A DNA stretch of 42,474 bases from an uncultured Ruminococcus sp. (GCA_947174365.1 CAMWIR010000008.1:1-42474), one strand, 5' to 3'; counted from the stretch's first letter, positions 17,746-27,307 are shown. Translations and numbers: made by a program. The notes: a model not told the origin generated them from the letters alone.

Positions 17746-19754
17746 CCGGTGTTTCGGCGGATGAGCTTATTAACAACGATTATTCCAAGTACAACAACAA
17801 CGCCATAAAGACAGACGTTGACCCCAATGACCCCAGTAACAGCTATATGGATTTTGAGGGCTATCTGAAGCTCCTTTCGGCTCAGATGTCTAACCAGGAC
17901 TTCAACAACTCCATGAGCGATTCGGAGTTCATTCAGCAGATGGCGTCCTATTCCATGATGGAGGCCATAAGCCAGATGAACAAGCAGTCTCAGCTTACTT
18001 ATTCGGCGTCCCTTATCGGCAAGGCGGTAACGGTTACGGATGAAAGCGGCGCTCCGGATACGGGTATCGTTGAGGCGGTAACTATGACGGAAAAGGGCTG
18101 CAATATTCTTATCAACGGCAATCAGTATCCCTCCTCAAAGATCACCGACGTGGTGGACGGGGACATTTATTCAAGTCTCAATCTGTTCACGGGACATAAG
18201 GTTGAGGTCGAGGTTGCGGGCGATGATGGTACTACCACAGCTTCGGGTACTGTAACAAGCGTTTACATTAGCAACGGTCAGGGCTATGTGGTTCTGGACA
18301 AGAGGAATACATATCCGCTGGCTGCCATTTCCAAGATAATTGATGATAACCCCGATCACCTTTTATCACGCCCGGACGGTTCAAGCGGCAGAGATCCCTC
18401 AGCTGACGGAGACGTTCCCGCACCATCGGAAGGCACTGACAACAGTTCCTCACCCGAAAATGCAGGTGATGCAGCTGCTTCAGGCTCTGACAATTCACAG
18501 GGAACCGAAAATGCCGATAATTCGGGCGTTTCGGCGGAGAATGCGGCGGCGCTCCAGAGCGAGCTGGAGGCAAAACTCAGTTCGTCGGCTGTTAATGAAT
18601 CTGCGGCGGCTTCTGCTTCGGGAACTGTTTACAGAGGCGTTGCGGGCGTTACCTCGAAAAAATCGAGGAATGCAGATGAGCGCAATGACGGAAGCAACAG
18701 TAACAGCGGTTTTGATACGCTGCTGGATATGCTGGACGGTACAAGTGCAGCAGACGGCAGAGGGCTGATGAGCTATGCAAGTGCGGCGGTAAGATCTAAT
18801 CTGGAGGCTATCGCTTCAAGAAGAATTGCTCAGGTGGAAGAGCCTGTAGCGGCTTCGGGCGTATCGAGTGACAGCGACAGAGTTCCTGCTCCGTCGGTAT
18901 ACAATCAGTATATTACAGGGAATTCCGCTAATAATAATACCGAGAGTAATAATACTGTTGGAAATTCTGCGGGAGCAAGCAGGACAAACAGCACAAGCAG
19001 CAGAATGCCTGCACCATCGGCGTACAACAGCTATGTAAGCGGGAACACTACCCGTAATACCGCAAACAATGCAAACAGTGCAAATAATGCAGGAGCAAGC
19101 AGTACAAACACTGCGGTGGGCGGCGTTACAAGCCAGAATAATCTGACAGGCGGAAACAGAGTTTCTTCAAGAAACGCAAAGTCTACTTATGACACAGGGG
19201 CGCAGTACGGCAGCATTTCCGTTTCGGATATGGACGCGGCGGCGCGGAACCTGGAGACCTACACAAACAGCGGAAGCACTGTCGGCAGCAGCTATGCGGG
19301 AACAAGGTCATATGCACCCGAATATGTGCTTGAGGCAGCTTTTGCGGACAGCGTGGGCACAAGAATGGGAGATATCCGCTACATCGGCAACACCGATATT
19401 ATGAACAGGATAGACACCTCGGAGGTCATCGCTTACACGCAGAAGGGCAGAGCGGTAACCGACATCGGCTGGTGCGGAAAAGGGAGACTGGGCGAGGTCC
19501 TCACATTCCCCGACGGCAAGCAGAGGGTAGAGGTCATTCTGGGAGATGATATTTCCTATTTCTACACAACGGGAAATTACACCTTGAATGAACTGTTCAA
19601 CAAGAATGTTCCTGCGGGTTACTGGGTAGACAAGACTACTCCTCAGGAAAGAGCGCTTATGCACTATGCAGAGGAATACACTCCTGCGGAAAAGGCAGAG
19701 ATGGAAGCTTTTGAGCAGTACTGCGTAAGGCATGCGGCTACTATGCTCTATTAA
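17730..19754 (+). CDS. flgD: flagellar hook capping protein FlgD, unusually long
   Basis: 674 aa, against roughly 140-250 for ordinary FlgD. Residues about 36-85 hold the FlgD N-domain (YMDFEGYLKLLSAQMSNQD, then FIQQMASYSMMEAISQMNK), followed by a FlgD-type beta domain to about 205. Residues about 215-487 are Ser/Asn/Ala-rich low complexity with a duplicated unit (RVPAPSVYNQYITGN and RMPAPSAYNSYVSGN). The final 187 residues are ordered-looking and unlike any FlgD part I know. AAGGAGG precedes ATG; start inside the fliK end. FlgD caps the growing hook. No frameshift is seen, so the extension is part of the protein. Confidence 0.9.
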   Translation: MAQGMTGVSADELINNDYSKYNNNAIKTDVDPNDPSNSYMDFEGYLKLLSAQMSNQDFNNSMSDSEFIQQMASYSMMEAISQMNKQSQLTYSASLIGKAVTVTDESGAPDTGIVEAVTMTEKGCNILINGNQYPSSKITDVVDGDIYSSLNLFTGHKVEVEVAGDDGTTTASGTVTSVYISNGQGYVVLDKRNTYPLAAISKIIDDNPDHLLSRPDGSSGRDPSADGDVPAPSEGTDNSSSPENAGDAAASGSDNSQGTENADNSGVSAENAAALQSELEAKLSSSAVNESAAASASGTVYRGVAGVTSKKSRNADERNDGSNSNSGFDTLLDMLDGTSAADGRGLMSYASAAVRSNLEAIASRRIAQVEEPVAASGVSSDSDRVPAPSVYNQYITGNSANNNTESNNTVGNSAGASRTNSTSSRMPAPSAYNSYVSGNTTRNTANNANSANNAGASSTNTAVGGVTSQNNLTGGNRVSSRNAKSTYDTGAQYGSISVSDMDAAARNLETYTNSGSTVGSSYAGTRSYAPEYVLEAAFADSVGTRMGDIRYIGNTDIMNRIDTSEVIAYTQKGRAVTDIGWCGKGRLGEVLTFPDGKQRVEVILGDDISYFYTTGNYTLNELFNKNVPAGYWVDKTTPQERALMHYAEEYTPAEKAEMEAFEQYCVRHAATMLY

Positions 19755-19839
19755 CAGCATGACGGCTTATAAGCCTCGGTCAGACAGAGGCACGGTTTCT
19801 TTAAAGGAACCGGCAGATCAAAAATAAGGAAGGATGGAT

Positions 19840-20301
19840 ATGCTTACAAGCGACTTTTTACGCATAAGAGGTACTCCCGAAATAACCTCGGGGCAGGATG
19901 TGCAAGTCCAGCATGGGCAAGCACAGCAGCAAACGGCAAACGGCAGCACCTTTGCGGAAGAACTGCGGCAGAGAATAGCGGCGCAGAACGGATTTGCAGA
20001 GCCGGTGCGGCAGCCGACAACGGCCGAACAGCTGGAGATTATGTCGGGAATAAATTTTTCCAGGCACGCTGTGGAGAGAATAAACAGCAGGCAGATCGAC
20101 GTTATGAGCGATAACCGCTTACAGCGGCTTTCCAGAGGCATGGAGCTGGCGGAGAGCAAAGGCTCGGACGATGCGCTGGTGATCGTGGACACTACCGCTT
20201 TTGTGGTGAATGTGCCCGGAAACAAGGTCATTACGGCGGTCGAGGCGGGAGATGTGCAGGGAAATGTTTTCACTAACATTGACACTGCGGTAATTATGTA
20301 A
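19840..20301 (+). CDS. flagellar operon protein (TIGR02530-like)
   Basis: 153 aa. The ATG at 19840 (MLTSDFLRIRG) is 6 bases after AAGGAAGG; the track ATG at 19834 abuts the RBS and is less likely. The C-terminal ~90 residues match the pattern of the small flagellar operon protein found between flgD and flgE in Firmicutes: INFSRHAVERINSRQ, then a helix, then DTTAFVVNVPGNKVITA and VFTNIDTAVIM. The role is unclear; it is probably linked to hook assembly by position. N-terminal 50 residues are Gln/Thr-rich and disordered. Confidence 0.88.
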   Translation: MLTSDFLRIRGTPEITSGQDVQVQHGQAQQQTANGSTFAEELRQRIAAQNGFAEPVRQPTTAEQLEIMSGINFSRHAVERINSRQIDVMSDNRLQRLSRGMELAESKGSDDALVIVDTTAFVVNVPGNKVITAVEAGDVQGNVFTNIDTAVIM

Positions 20302-20495
20302 AGGCCGGAGGTAAGAATGCCGGAATTGGCTGACGCTAAAACCTTGGCAAGATTATAAAGGCAAACAATTTTATCAAATCTCAGAAAAAGGGTGAATGGT
20401 GCTTGGACCGTTTACGGAAAGCTTTTCTCCCGACCGATTGACGGAGAAATACCCTTTGATGAGAAAAACATATCAACAAAGGAGAATGTTTTAGA

Positions 20496-22217
20496 ATGGT
20501 TAGATCACTTTATTCGGGCGTTTCGGGACTTAAGGTCCACCAGACAAGAATGGACGTTATCGGTAACAATATCGCTAACGTTAACACTGCGGGCTTTAAG
20601 GCTTCCCGTGTTTCCTTTGCGGACATTTATTATCAGGCTGCAAGGACAGAGTCGGGCGGTAACGCTACATTTGCGGGTAATAACTCCGCTCAGGTAGGTT
20701 ACGGTGCGCAGATCGCTGCTATCGACAAGGATATGTCGGGCGGCAACCTGCAAAGCTCCAACAGACTGTTGGACCTTGCTATAGCGGGTGAGGGCTTCTT
20801 CTGCGTAGGCTCGCTGGACGAGAACGGCAATGTAAACGGCGTGAACTACACAAGAATGGGTAACTTCGGCATTGACTCGGCAGGTAACCTTGTTAATGCT
20901 CTGAACCAGTTTGTACTGGGCAGAAACAATGTCAGCAGAATAAAGGGCGGTACATACAGCTCGACTCAGCTGGACGGACAGCTCCCTGCGGAAAAGGCAA
21001 ACGAGATGGAAGCAATCAACATTTTTGAGCGCATCTGGGACGCTTTCAAGCCCGAGGCTGAGATGGATATCGACAATGTTACCCGCAAATACTGGAAGGA
21101 CGAGGCGGCAAACTACTACTCTTTCTCCACAGAGGGTATCACGGTTCCCGAGGGAAGCGGCGTTACGCAGGTGGCACCGCCTACCATTACGGACGGCGTA
21201 AGAACAGGCGGCAGAAAGCTCATGACCATTTTTGAGGGCACAGATCCTTATGATGATACAAGATCGATCGCGTACGACTACCATATGCAGGACACTGCGG
21301 CTGCGGCAACGGGCACTGCTACCGTTCCTGCGGATTACTCGGTGAACGTTGTTCATACGGCTGCAAACAGGTACATAAAGCAGTATGGCAATCAGGCTGC
21401 TGCGAACGTGAACGAGGCAGGGTACAAGGCTAATGTTTATTCCACAGACGGCAGACTGCTTACGGAGTATGACAATTCCGCTGCGGCAGCAAAGGCCACT
21501 ATGAGGAACAATCAGTATCAGGTAGCTACCGACTATATCCTTTACACCAAGGACGGTAAGTACATGAACAACCAGGGCGTTCAGTATGATGAGGACGTGG
21601 GACTTTACAAGGACGAGGAAGGCAACTACTACGAATATGAGTGCATTACCACTATCGGCGACGACGGCACTCTTACAAAGACCCATACCTACACCAAGAT
21701 GAATGAGATCGTGGATCAGGACGGAAACAAGCAGTACTACAGAAGCACCAACGCTTACGACGTTTACGACTATGACCCCGTTGACAGGGTGTTCGCTTCC
21801 AGAGAGCCCGATCCCAACGGCAATATCCTTTATGCGAATATGACGGATATTTCCCTGAAATATTCGGATATGCAGTCCTTTAACATTACCGAGACGGGTG
21901 TTATTACCGCAAAATACGGCGGCGTTCTCAAGTACCTTGCAAGAATCGACCTTGCTACATTTGAGAATGTGGACGGTCTTAACGAGGTAGGGCAGACCCA
22001 GTTCGAGGAGACTGCCGCTTCGGGCGTGCCCAACATCAAAAAGGCACAGAGCTCGGGCGCAGGTGCAATTAAGGCGTCACGTCTCGAAATGTCCAACGTA
22101 AGCCTTGCAGATGAGTTCTCGGATATGATCGTTACTCAGAGAGGCTTCCAGGCAAACGCAAGAATCATTACCACCTCCGACTCCATGCTTGAAGAGCTGG
22201 TAAATATGAAGCGATAA
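20496..22217 (+). CDS. flgE: flagellar hook protein FlgE
   Basis: 573 aa. N-terminal MVRSLYSGVSGLKVHQTRMD and the GNNIANVNTAGFKASR rod/hook motif (residues about 23-38), and C-terminal SLADEFSDMIVTQRGFQANA with TTSDSMLEELVNMKR, are classical FlgE ends. The variable middle (about residues 180-430) is Tyr/Asn/Asp-rich and larger than in short Bacillus FlgE. AAAGGAG is 10 bases before ATG. It polymerises into the hook under the FlgD cap. The 190-bp leader from 20302 holds no gene. Confidence 0.97.
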   Translation: MVRSLYSGVSGLKVHQTRMDVIGNNIANVNTAGFKASRVSFADIYYQAARTESGGNATFAGNNSAQVGYGAQIAAIDKDMSGGNLQSSNRLLDLAIAGEGFFCVGSLDENGNVNGVNYTRMGNFGIDSAGNLVNALNQFVLGRNNVSRIKGGTYSSTQLDGQLPAEKANEMEAINIFERIWDAFKPEAEMDIDNVTRKYWKDEAANYYSFSTEGITVPEGSGVTQVAPPTITDGVRTGGRKLMTIFEGTDPYDDTRSIAYDYHMQDTAAAATGTATVPADYSVNVVHTAANRYIKQYGNQAAANVNEAGYKANVYSTDGRLLTEYDNSAAAAKATMRNNQYQVATDYILYTKDGKYMNNQGVQYDEDVGLYKDEEGNYYEYECITTIGDDGTLTKTHTYTKMNEIVDQDGNKQYYRSTNAYDVYDYDPVDRVFASREPDPNGNILYANMTDISLKYSDMQSFNITETGVITAKYGGVLKYLARIDLATFENVDGLNEVGQTQFEETAASGVPNIKKAQSSGAGAIKASRLEMSNVSLADEFSDMIVTQRGFQANARIITTSDSMLEELVNMKR

Positions 22218-22275
22218 GCTTTAAGTAAGCTATAAGTTTTATGACGCCCGGTATTACGGGCTTCGGGAGGAGAGC

Positions 22276-22325
22276 GCAAGAGGCAGGAAAACCTCTTACC
22301 TCTTGCCTCTAACCTCTAATTTCTA
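22276..22325 (+). repeat. heptad repeat hairpin between flgE and flbD
   Basis: A purine arm GCAAGAGGCAGGAAAA is followed at once by a pyrimidine arm ACCTCTTACCTCTTGCC then TCTAACCTCTAATTTCTAA. The two arms are complementary and can fold back on each other. Both arm types of the family occur here in one short spacer. Confidence 0.7.
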
Positions 22326-22345
22326 AAAGGGGCTGACCATAATTT

Positions 22346-22543
22346 ATGATCAAACTTACAAGAACAAGCGGCACGGAGCTGCTGGTAAATGAAAATTTTA
22401 TTGCGATTGCCGAGGAAACGCCCGACACGGTGATGACTCTGCAAAACGGCAACAAGTACTTTATTAAAGAGGGAATTGACGAGATCCTTGGCAAGATCAT
22501 GGATTTTGAGAAAGAAAAAGCTGCGGTAAAGCAGATCAAATAA
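22346..22543 (+). CDS. flbD: flagellar protein FlbD family
   Basis: 65 aa. MIKLTRTSGTELLVNENFI is the FlbD N-terminus, followed by PDTVMTLQNGNKYFIKEG, the conserved core of this small protein. It lies between flgE and motA as in other Clostridia. Function is not established for the Firmicute family (it is not the Caulobacter FlbD regulator). The RBS is distant (AAAAGGGG about 15 bases upstream). Confidence 0.9.
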   Translation: MIKLTRTSGTELLVNENFIAIAEETPDTVMTLQNGNKYFIKEGIDEILGKIMDFEKEKAAVKQIK

Positions 22544-22648
22544 GCGGCTGCCGCATTTATATAGATCAGATGAGGTCAATGTGTTTTACGGCGGTGCAGA
22601 TATTCTGCCGGTTAAGCCTTGACTATTAAAAGGAGGATTTTAAAGGTT

Positions 22649-23446
22649 ATGAATCTCGCGTTGATCATAGGTTTGATAATTGCCTTCGGAATGACGATTT
22701 TCGGCTGTCTTTCGGGCGGTGAGCTGAGCTGGTTTATAGATATACCCTCGGTCGCCATAGTTGTGGGCGGTACTATCGGTGCGGTTATCGCAAACTTCCC
22801 CGGAAGTACGCTGAAAAAAATAGGAAAGCTTATGGGACTTGCTTTCAAGTCTCCCAAATATGACCCGGAGGATTACATTCAGCAAATGGTGGATTACTGC
22901 AAGACCGCACGTCAGAAAGGTATCCTTGCGCTGGAGGAACAGGCGAATGCCTGCCCCGATGAATTTATGAAGTCCGCTCTTATGCTGATAGTTGACGCAA
23001 ACGATTCGGACAAGGTAAAGAGTATGCTGGACGACTCCATTAACTTCCTTTGCGACCGCCATGAGGCTAACATCGGTATCTTTAACCGAGCTTCGGGCGT
23101 TGCCCCTGCATTCGGTATGATCGGTACGCTTTGCGGACTTATCGGAATGCTCAAGCAGATGGACCCCACAGACCCCGACTCGGCGGCAAGCCTCGGCGGC
23201 GCTATGGCGACGGCGCTGGTTACCACGTTCTACGGCTGTCTGCTGGCGCACTGTATCTTTACCCCTATCGGCAACCAGCTTACATATCTGCATAACAAGG
23301 AAGTGCTTTGCTTACAGATAATCGAGGAGGGCACTCTTGCGATCATTTCGGGCGCTAACCCCAGATATGTTGAGGAAAAGCTGAGAATGATGCTGCCTAT
23401 GAACGAAAAGGGCAAGGCGAAGCCCGCAGGCGGTTCGGACGAGTAA
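22649..23446 (+). CDS. motA: flagellar stator protein MotA
   Basis: 265 aa from the ATG at 22649 (MNLALIIGLII); AAAAGGAGG lies upstream, and the track TTG start at 22619 is before it. Four membrane segments: two N-terminal (SLIIGLII region and IDIPSVAIVVGGTIGAVIAN) and two C-terminal (APAFGMIGTLCGLIGMLKQM and ATALVTTFYGCLLAHCIF). The cytoplasmic loop with charged residues contacts FliG. It forms the ion channel stator with MotB. Ion type (H+ or Na+) not decidable by eye. Confidence 0.95.
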   Translation: MNLALIIGLIIAFGMTIFGCLSGGELSWFIDIPSVAIVVGGTIGAVIANFPGSTLKKIGKLMGLAFKSPKYDPEDYIQQMVDYCKTARQKGILALEEQANACPDEFMKSALMLIVDANDSDKVKSMLDDSINFLCDRHEANIGIFNRASGVAPAFGMIGTLCGLIGMLKQMDPTDPDSAASLGGAMATALVTTFYGCLLAHCIFTPIGNQLTYLHNKEVLCLQIIEEGTLAIISGANPRYVEEKLRMMLPMNEKGKAKPAGGSDE

Positions 23447-23856
23447 TTTCAATGCTTTCGGTGCGGTTTCGGCTGTCTGGCGGGATTGCGGTTGTGTGAG
23501 CTTTTGAAAAGCGGTGGATTGCGGCATAGGGGCATATCTGCATTGCTGCGTTCCTGCCATTGGACAGTATGCAACAATTCTAAGAAAATTTTCAAAAAAT
23601 TTACAAAGTGTATTCTTAAATCAACTGGAAATTTGTCTTTTTGTGCTAACTGCACTAAATCGACAAAGATTTGCAGAAAAATTTTACTATCAAGATTAAA
23701 ATATGTTCCAAAAGACAGTAGAAATTTTTGAAAATCTATGATATAATTAATAGGATAGGGCAAGTGTCCGTTAATGTGTGTTTGTGCTGTATATGCTCTT
23801 TGAGTTTGCAATGTGCAAGGCGCACCGAAACAGACAAGCCTTTATCGTGGAGGTGA
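23447..23856. other. 410-bp non-coding gap between motA and motB
   Basis: No ORF with an RBS. The first half is GC-richer, the second AT-rich. A TATAAT lies at 23741-23746 with only a poor -35 (TAGAAA) at 17 bases, so a separate motB promoter is possible but weakly supported. motA and motB are usually adjacent, so the gap is unusual. Confidence 0.5.
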
Positions 23857-23862
23857 ATGCAG

Positions 23863-24762
23863 ATGGCAAGAAGAAAGGGCGGCGGAGGCGGCGAGGGCGC
23901 TAACTGGATGGATACCTACGGCGACCTGGTTACGCTTTTGCTTTGTTTCTTTGTTTTGCTGTATGCGATGTCAAGTATGGACCCCAGCAAGTGGCAGTAT
24001 ATTGCCCAGGCCTTTTCTGCGGGAAACGGCGAGATAATCAACGTTGTGGTCGACAGGGAACCGAATGAGGAGAACGACCCAAGCGCTATATATGTGGACG
24101 AGGATCAGGAACAGCAGAGCGAGATAGATTTTGATGAATTCTATCTTTATCTCAACGAAGCTGTAAAGGCTGAGGGCTTGCAGGAAAGCGTTTCGGTGGA
24201 AATGTCCAACACGGGAGTTTACATGAAGTTCCGCGACAATGTTTTCTTTGAGGGGGATTCCTACGTTCTTGTTGACGAGGGCAGGTATATTCTGGAGGTC
24301 ATCTGCGACGGCATAAGAGCGGTGGACAACTATGTTTACGCCATTAAGGTGAACGGGCACACCGCAAAGAGCCCAGGCTCGAACACCAACGAGTGGGAGC
24401 TTTCCTCGGGGAGAGCAAGCTCGGTCATCAACTTTATGCTTGGTCTTGACTGCTGCGACAGCAACAAGTTTTCTGCGGCGGGTTACGGCGGATACAAGCC
24501 TATTGCCGACAACGACACCCCGGAGGGCAGACGGCAGAACAGGCGTGTGGAGATCGTCTTTATAAGGAACGACATTGACTTTGACGACCCTGCTGTTATG
24601 CAGGAGATGTTTGCAATGGAGTTCGGACAGAACTTTGTGGCTCCCTCGGGCGCTGACGGCGAAACAAGCAGCGGCAATGAGGGTGCAGCAGAGTCAATAG
24701 AAGAGGAGACCACATATCTTGACAAGGACGACTATATGTCCGGCAGGACGGATATCCCTTGA
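23863..24762 (+). CDS. motB: flagellar stator protein MotB
   Basis: 299 aa from the ATG at 23863 (MARRKGGGGG), 9 bases after GGAGG; the ATG at 23857 is too close. One membrane segment (DTYGDLVTLLLCFFVLLYAM) holds the ion-binding aspartate in GDLVT (ADLMT in most relatives). Residues about 150-240 form the OmpA-like peptidoglycan-binding domain (KVNGHTAKS, then RRQNRRVEIVFI). It anchors the stator in the wall and, with MotA, conducts ions. Acidic Ser/Glu tail. Confidence 0.95.
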   Translation: MARRKGGGGGEGANWMDTYGDLVTLLLCFFVLLYAMSSMDPSKWQYIAQAFSAGNGEIINVVVDREPNEENDPSAIYVDEDQEQQSEIDFDEFYLYLNEAVKAEGLQESVSVEMSNTGVYMKFRDNVFFEGDSYVLVDEGRYILEVICDGIRAVDNYVYAIKVNGHTAKSPGSNTNEWELSSGRASSVINFMLGLDCCDSNKFSAAGYGGYKPIADNDTPEGRRQNRRVEIVFIRNDIDFDDPAVMQEMFAMEFGQNFVAPSGADGETSSGNEGAAESIEEETTYLDKDDYMSGRTDIP

Positions 24763-24868
24763 TCTTTCAGGGGCATATCGGTGCGACTGAAAATTACTCC
24801 TATGTGAGATGATATAAAAGGCTTTATGCCTTTGAAAAATTCCCGCTTTATGAATGAAGGTGAATACT

Positions 24869-25873
24869 TTGGCTGACGTTCTGTCGCAAAAGCAGATAGA
24901 CGAATTGCTTAACAGCTTTAACACGCAAGGTTCTAATGCTTTCGAGGAGATCGAAGAAAAGAACGACAAAAATGTTAAGAACTATGACTTCAAAACACCG
25001 AAGAAGTTTACCAAAGAGCAGCTGAAGGTCATTGATAACATATTCGAGAACTACACCCGAGTGCTTTCGAGTTACCTGACGGGGCTTATGAGACTGTACT
25101 GCCGGGTGGAGGTAATGCAGATAGAGGAGCAGAGATATTACGAATTCAACAACGCTCTGCCCGATTATGTTATGATGGCTTTGGTAAATATGGGGATACA
25201 TGATGACGATGTGTTGGAAACCAACTGCATTATGCAGATATCCAACCCCATCACGTTCACCATGATAGACAGACTTATGGGCGGACATGGATCATTTACC
25301 GAGATAAACCGTGACTTTACCGAGATCGAGATGACGATAATGTCGGGAGTTATGGAAAAAATGGCGCAGTCCCTTAAATCCCCTTGGGGACAGTATATTG
25401 ACCTTGACCCGATGATAGCGGGAATTGAAACAAACTCCCGTGTAATGCAGTCAATCCCTCCGGATGAGGTGGTCATCCTCGTTAATCTGGAGATTGAAAT
25501 AAAAGACGTGAAGAACGTTATGAGCATTTGCATTCCTGCAATGAATCTGGAATCCATAATGAGCAAGTTCGGCGACAGGTGGGCAAGAACCACCAAGCGG
25601 CAGGACCCCAGGAGGGAACTGGAACGCAGGGAAAACATTATGAATGCTCTGAAAACATCGGACGTAAGCGTTCGCGCGGTTCTCTGTGACACCAAGGTCG
25701 ACCTTTACGATATTCTGACCCTGCAAGTAGATGACGTGATACCCCTTAATACCCCTATCTCACGGAATGTGGAACTTAAAATAGGCGGAAATGTATGGTA
25801 TGACGGAAAGCTTGGAGTTATGAATAACAGAAAGGCTATCAAAATAGATAATATATATAAGGAATTGAGGTAG
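24869..25873 (+). CDS. fliM: flagellar motor switch protein FliM
   Basis: 334 aa from a TTG at 24869, giving MADVLSQKQIDELLNSF, the canonical FliM CheY-P-binding N-terminus; AAGGTG lies 6 bases upstream. The track ATG at 24854 adds MKVNT and overlaps that RBS. Middle domain is CheC-like (residues about 45-230, e.g. TFTMIDRLMGGHGS); C-terminal SpoA domain follows (about 255-330, VELKIGGNVWYDGKLGVMN). It is the rotor switch component linking FliG and FliY. fliL, often between motB and fliM, is absent. fliY follows after 4 bp. Confidence 0.95.
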   Translation: MADVLSQKQIDELLNSFNTQGSNAFEEIEEKNDKNVKNYDFKTPKKFTKEQLKVIDNIFENYTRVLSSYLTGLMRLYCRVEVMQIEEQRYYEFNNALPDYVMMALVNMGIHDDDVLETNCIMQISNPITFTMIDRLMGGHGSFTEINRDFTEIEMTIMSGVMEKMAQSLKSPWGQYIDLDPMIAGIETNSRVMQSIPPDEVVILVNLEIEIKDVKNVMSICIPAMNLESIMSKFGDRWARTTKRQDPRRELERRENIMNALKTSDVSVRAVLCDTKVDLYDILTLQVDDVIPLNTPISRNVELKIGGNVWYDGKLGVMNNRKAIKIDNIYKELR

Positions 25874-25877
25874 GGAA

Positions 25878-27305
25878 ATGAGCGAAAACGTTAATATTGA
25901 CGGCTTCGGCGCGGCGGAAAAGGACGCCATAGGCGAGATCATGAATATTACAATGGGCTCTGCCGCTACAGCGGTGTCCAATATGCTGAGCGCCAAGGTG
26001 TGGATCACTACTCCGACGGTTTCGGTTGCCAAGCTCAAGGACTTCAGCTATCCCGAGCTTGAACCGTCCATACACGTAAAGATCCGTTATACCTTGGGTG
26101 TAAGCGGCGATAACGTGCTTGTGCTCAAGCAGGCGGACGTGCAGATGATCTTGAACCAGCTTATGGGCCTCCCTCTGGAGGTTACGGACGATTTTGAATT
26201 TGACGAAATGAATATTTCGGCAGTGTGCGAGGTCATGAATCAGATGATGGGCGCTTCCGCTACGGCACTGTCGGAGCTTATAAATATCCCCATTGACATA
26301 TCCACTCCCGAGGCAATAGTCAGCATGGGGGACGACGGCACAAGCCCTTACGGGGACGACCCCGAGCAGGATGTGTGTGTTGTAAAGTTCAAGCTTACTA
26401 TTGATAACGTTATAAACTCCGAGTTTATTTCCGTATACTCCATAGAGCTTGCAAAGGAAATGGCCAACGGTCTTATGAAGAGCTTTTCCGAGGAAGCGCC
26501 TGCAAACGACGCTGGCGGCGATCTTAGCCAGGACGACATTGCTGCGCTTCTGGGCAATGCGGGAGGTATGGAGCCCGCACCTGCGGCTGCGACACCTGCG
26601 GCTGCGGCACCTGCTCCCGCTCCGGCGGCGCCTGCTCCGGCTGCGGCATCCGGCGGGTCTATGAGCCAGGATGAGATAAACGCCATGCTCGGCGGTGCGG
26701 GGGCTGCTCCTCAGCCTATGCAGCAGCCGGTACAGCCTGCTATGCAGCCGCAAATGCAGCCTCAGGCTATGCCGGGACAGCCCGCAATGCAGCAGCCTAT
26801 GCAGACGCAGATGGCTATGCCGGGACAGCCCATGGGTATGCCTGCACAGCCTATGCAGCAAGTTCCTATGGGGGCGGGCTACGGCGGATATCCTCCCTAC
26901 AATCCTTACGGCGCACCTATGGGAATGCCCGGTGCACCCGGAATGCCTCCTGTGGGACGCGGCAGTGCAGTAAATGTTCAGGCTGTTCAGCTTCAAGGCT
27001 TTGAGAATTATAACAGCAAGGATCTTAATGTCAACCAGAATGACAATCTTAAACTTCTTATGGGCGTGCCTCTGGACGTTACGGTCGAGATAGGCTCCGC
27101 AACAAAGAAGGTCAAGGACATTCTGGACTTTACACAGGGCACCATAATAGAGCTTGAACGACAGGCGGGCGCACCCGTAGACGTTATAGTCAACGGTCAT
27201 CTGATAGCCCGAGGCGATGTTGTGGTAATTGATGATAACTTTGCCGTAAGGATAACGGAGATCATCAAATCAAAATTTTTAGATAACTTAGGTAAGGAGA
27301 ATTAA
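25878..27305 (+). CDS. fliY: flagellar motor switch phosphatase FliY (FliN domain)
   Basis: 475 aa. Residues about 10-200 are a CheC-like phosphatase domain with two intact D/S-x3-E-x2-N-x22-P sites (D16-E20-N23-P46 and S114-E118-N121-P144). The linker (about 205-365) is Ala/Pro then Gln/Met/Pro-rich and holds two copies of the switch peptide: LSQDDIAALL at 216-225 and MSQDEINAML at 262-271. Residues about 385-470 are the SpoA/FliN domain (LLMGVPLDVTVEIG). In B. subtilis such a peptide is at the FliY N-terminus; here the N-terminus lacks it. FliY dephosphorylates CheY-P at the switch. RBS AGGTAGGG. Confidence 0.95.
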   Translation: MSENVNIDGFGAAEKDAIGEIMNITMGSAATAVSNMLSAKVWITTPTVSVAKLKDFSYPELEPSIHVKIRYTLGVSGDNVLVLKQADVQMILNQLMGLPLEVTDDFEFDEMNISAVCEVMNQMMGASATALSELINIPIDISTPEAIVSMGDDGTSPYGDDPEQDVCVVKFKLTIDNVINSEFISVYSIELAKEMANGLMKSFSEEAPANDAGGDLSQDDIAALLGNAGGMEPAPAAATPAAAAPAPAPAAPAPAAASGGSMSQDEINAMLGGAGAAPQPMQQPVQPAMQPQMQPQAMPGQPAMQQPMQTQMAMPGQPMGMPAQPMQQVPMGAGYGGYPPYNPYGAPMGMPGAPGMPPVGRGSAVNVQAVQLQGFENYNSKDLNVNQNDNLKLLMGVPLDVTVEIGSATKKVKDILDFTQGTIIELERQAGAPVDVIVNGHLIARGDVVVIDDNFAVRITEIIKSKFLDNLGKEN

Positions 27306-27307
27306 CT

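Noticed and set aside
25839-27200. Long antisense ORF (453 aa) opposite fliY, and others opposite fliF, flgE and the G5 gene
   Set aside because: These are shadows caused by codon bias; their His/Arg/Leu-rich text has no RBS or family resemblance.
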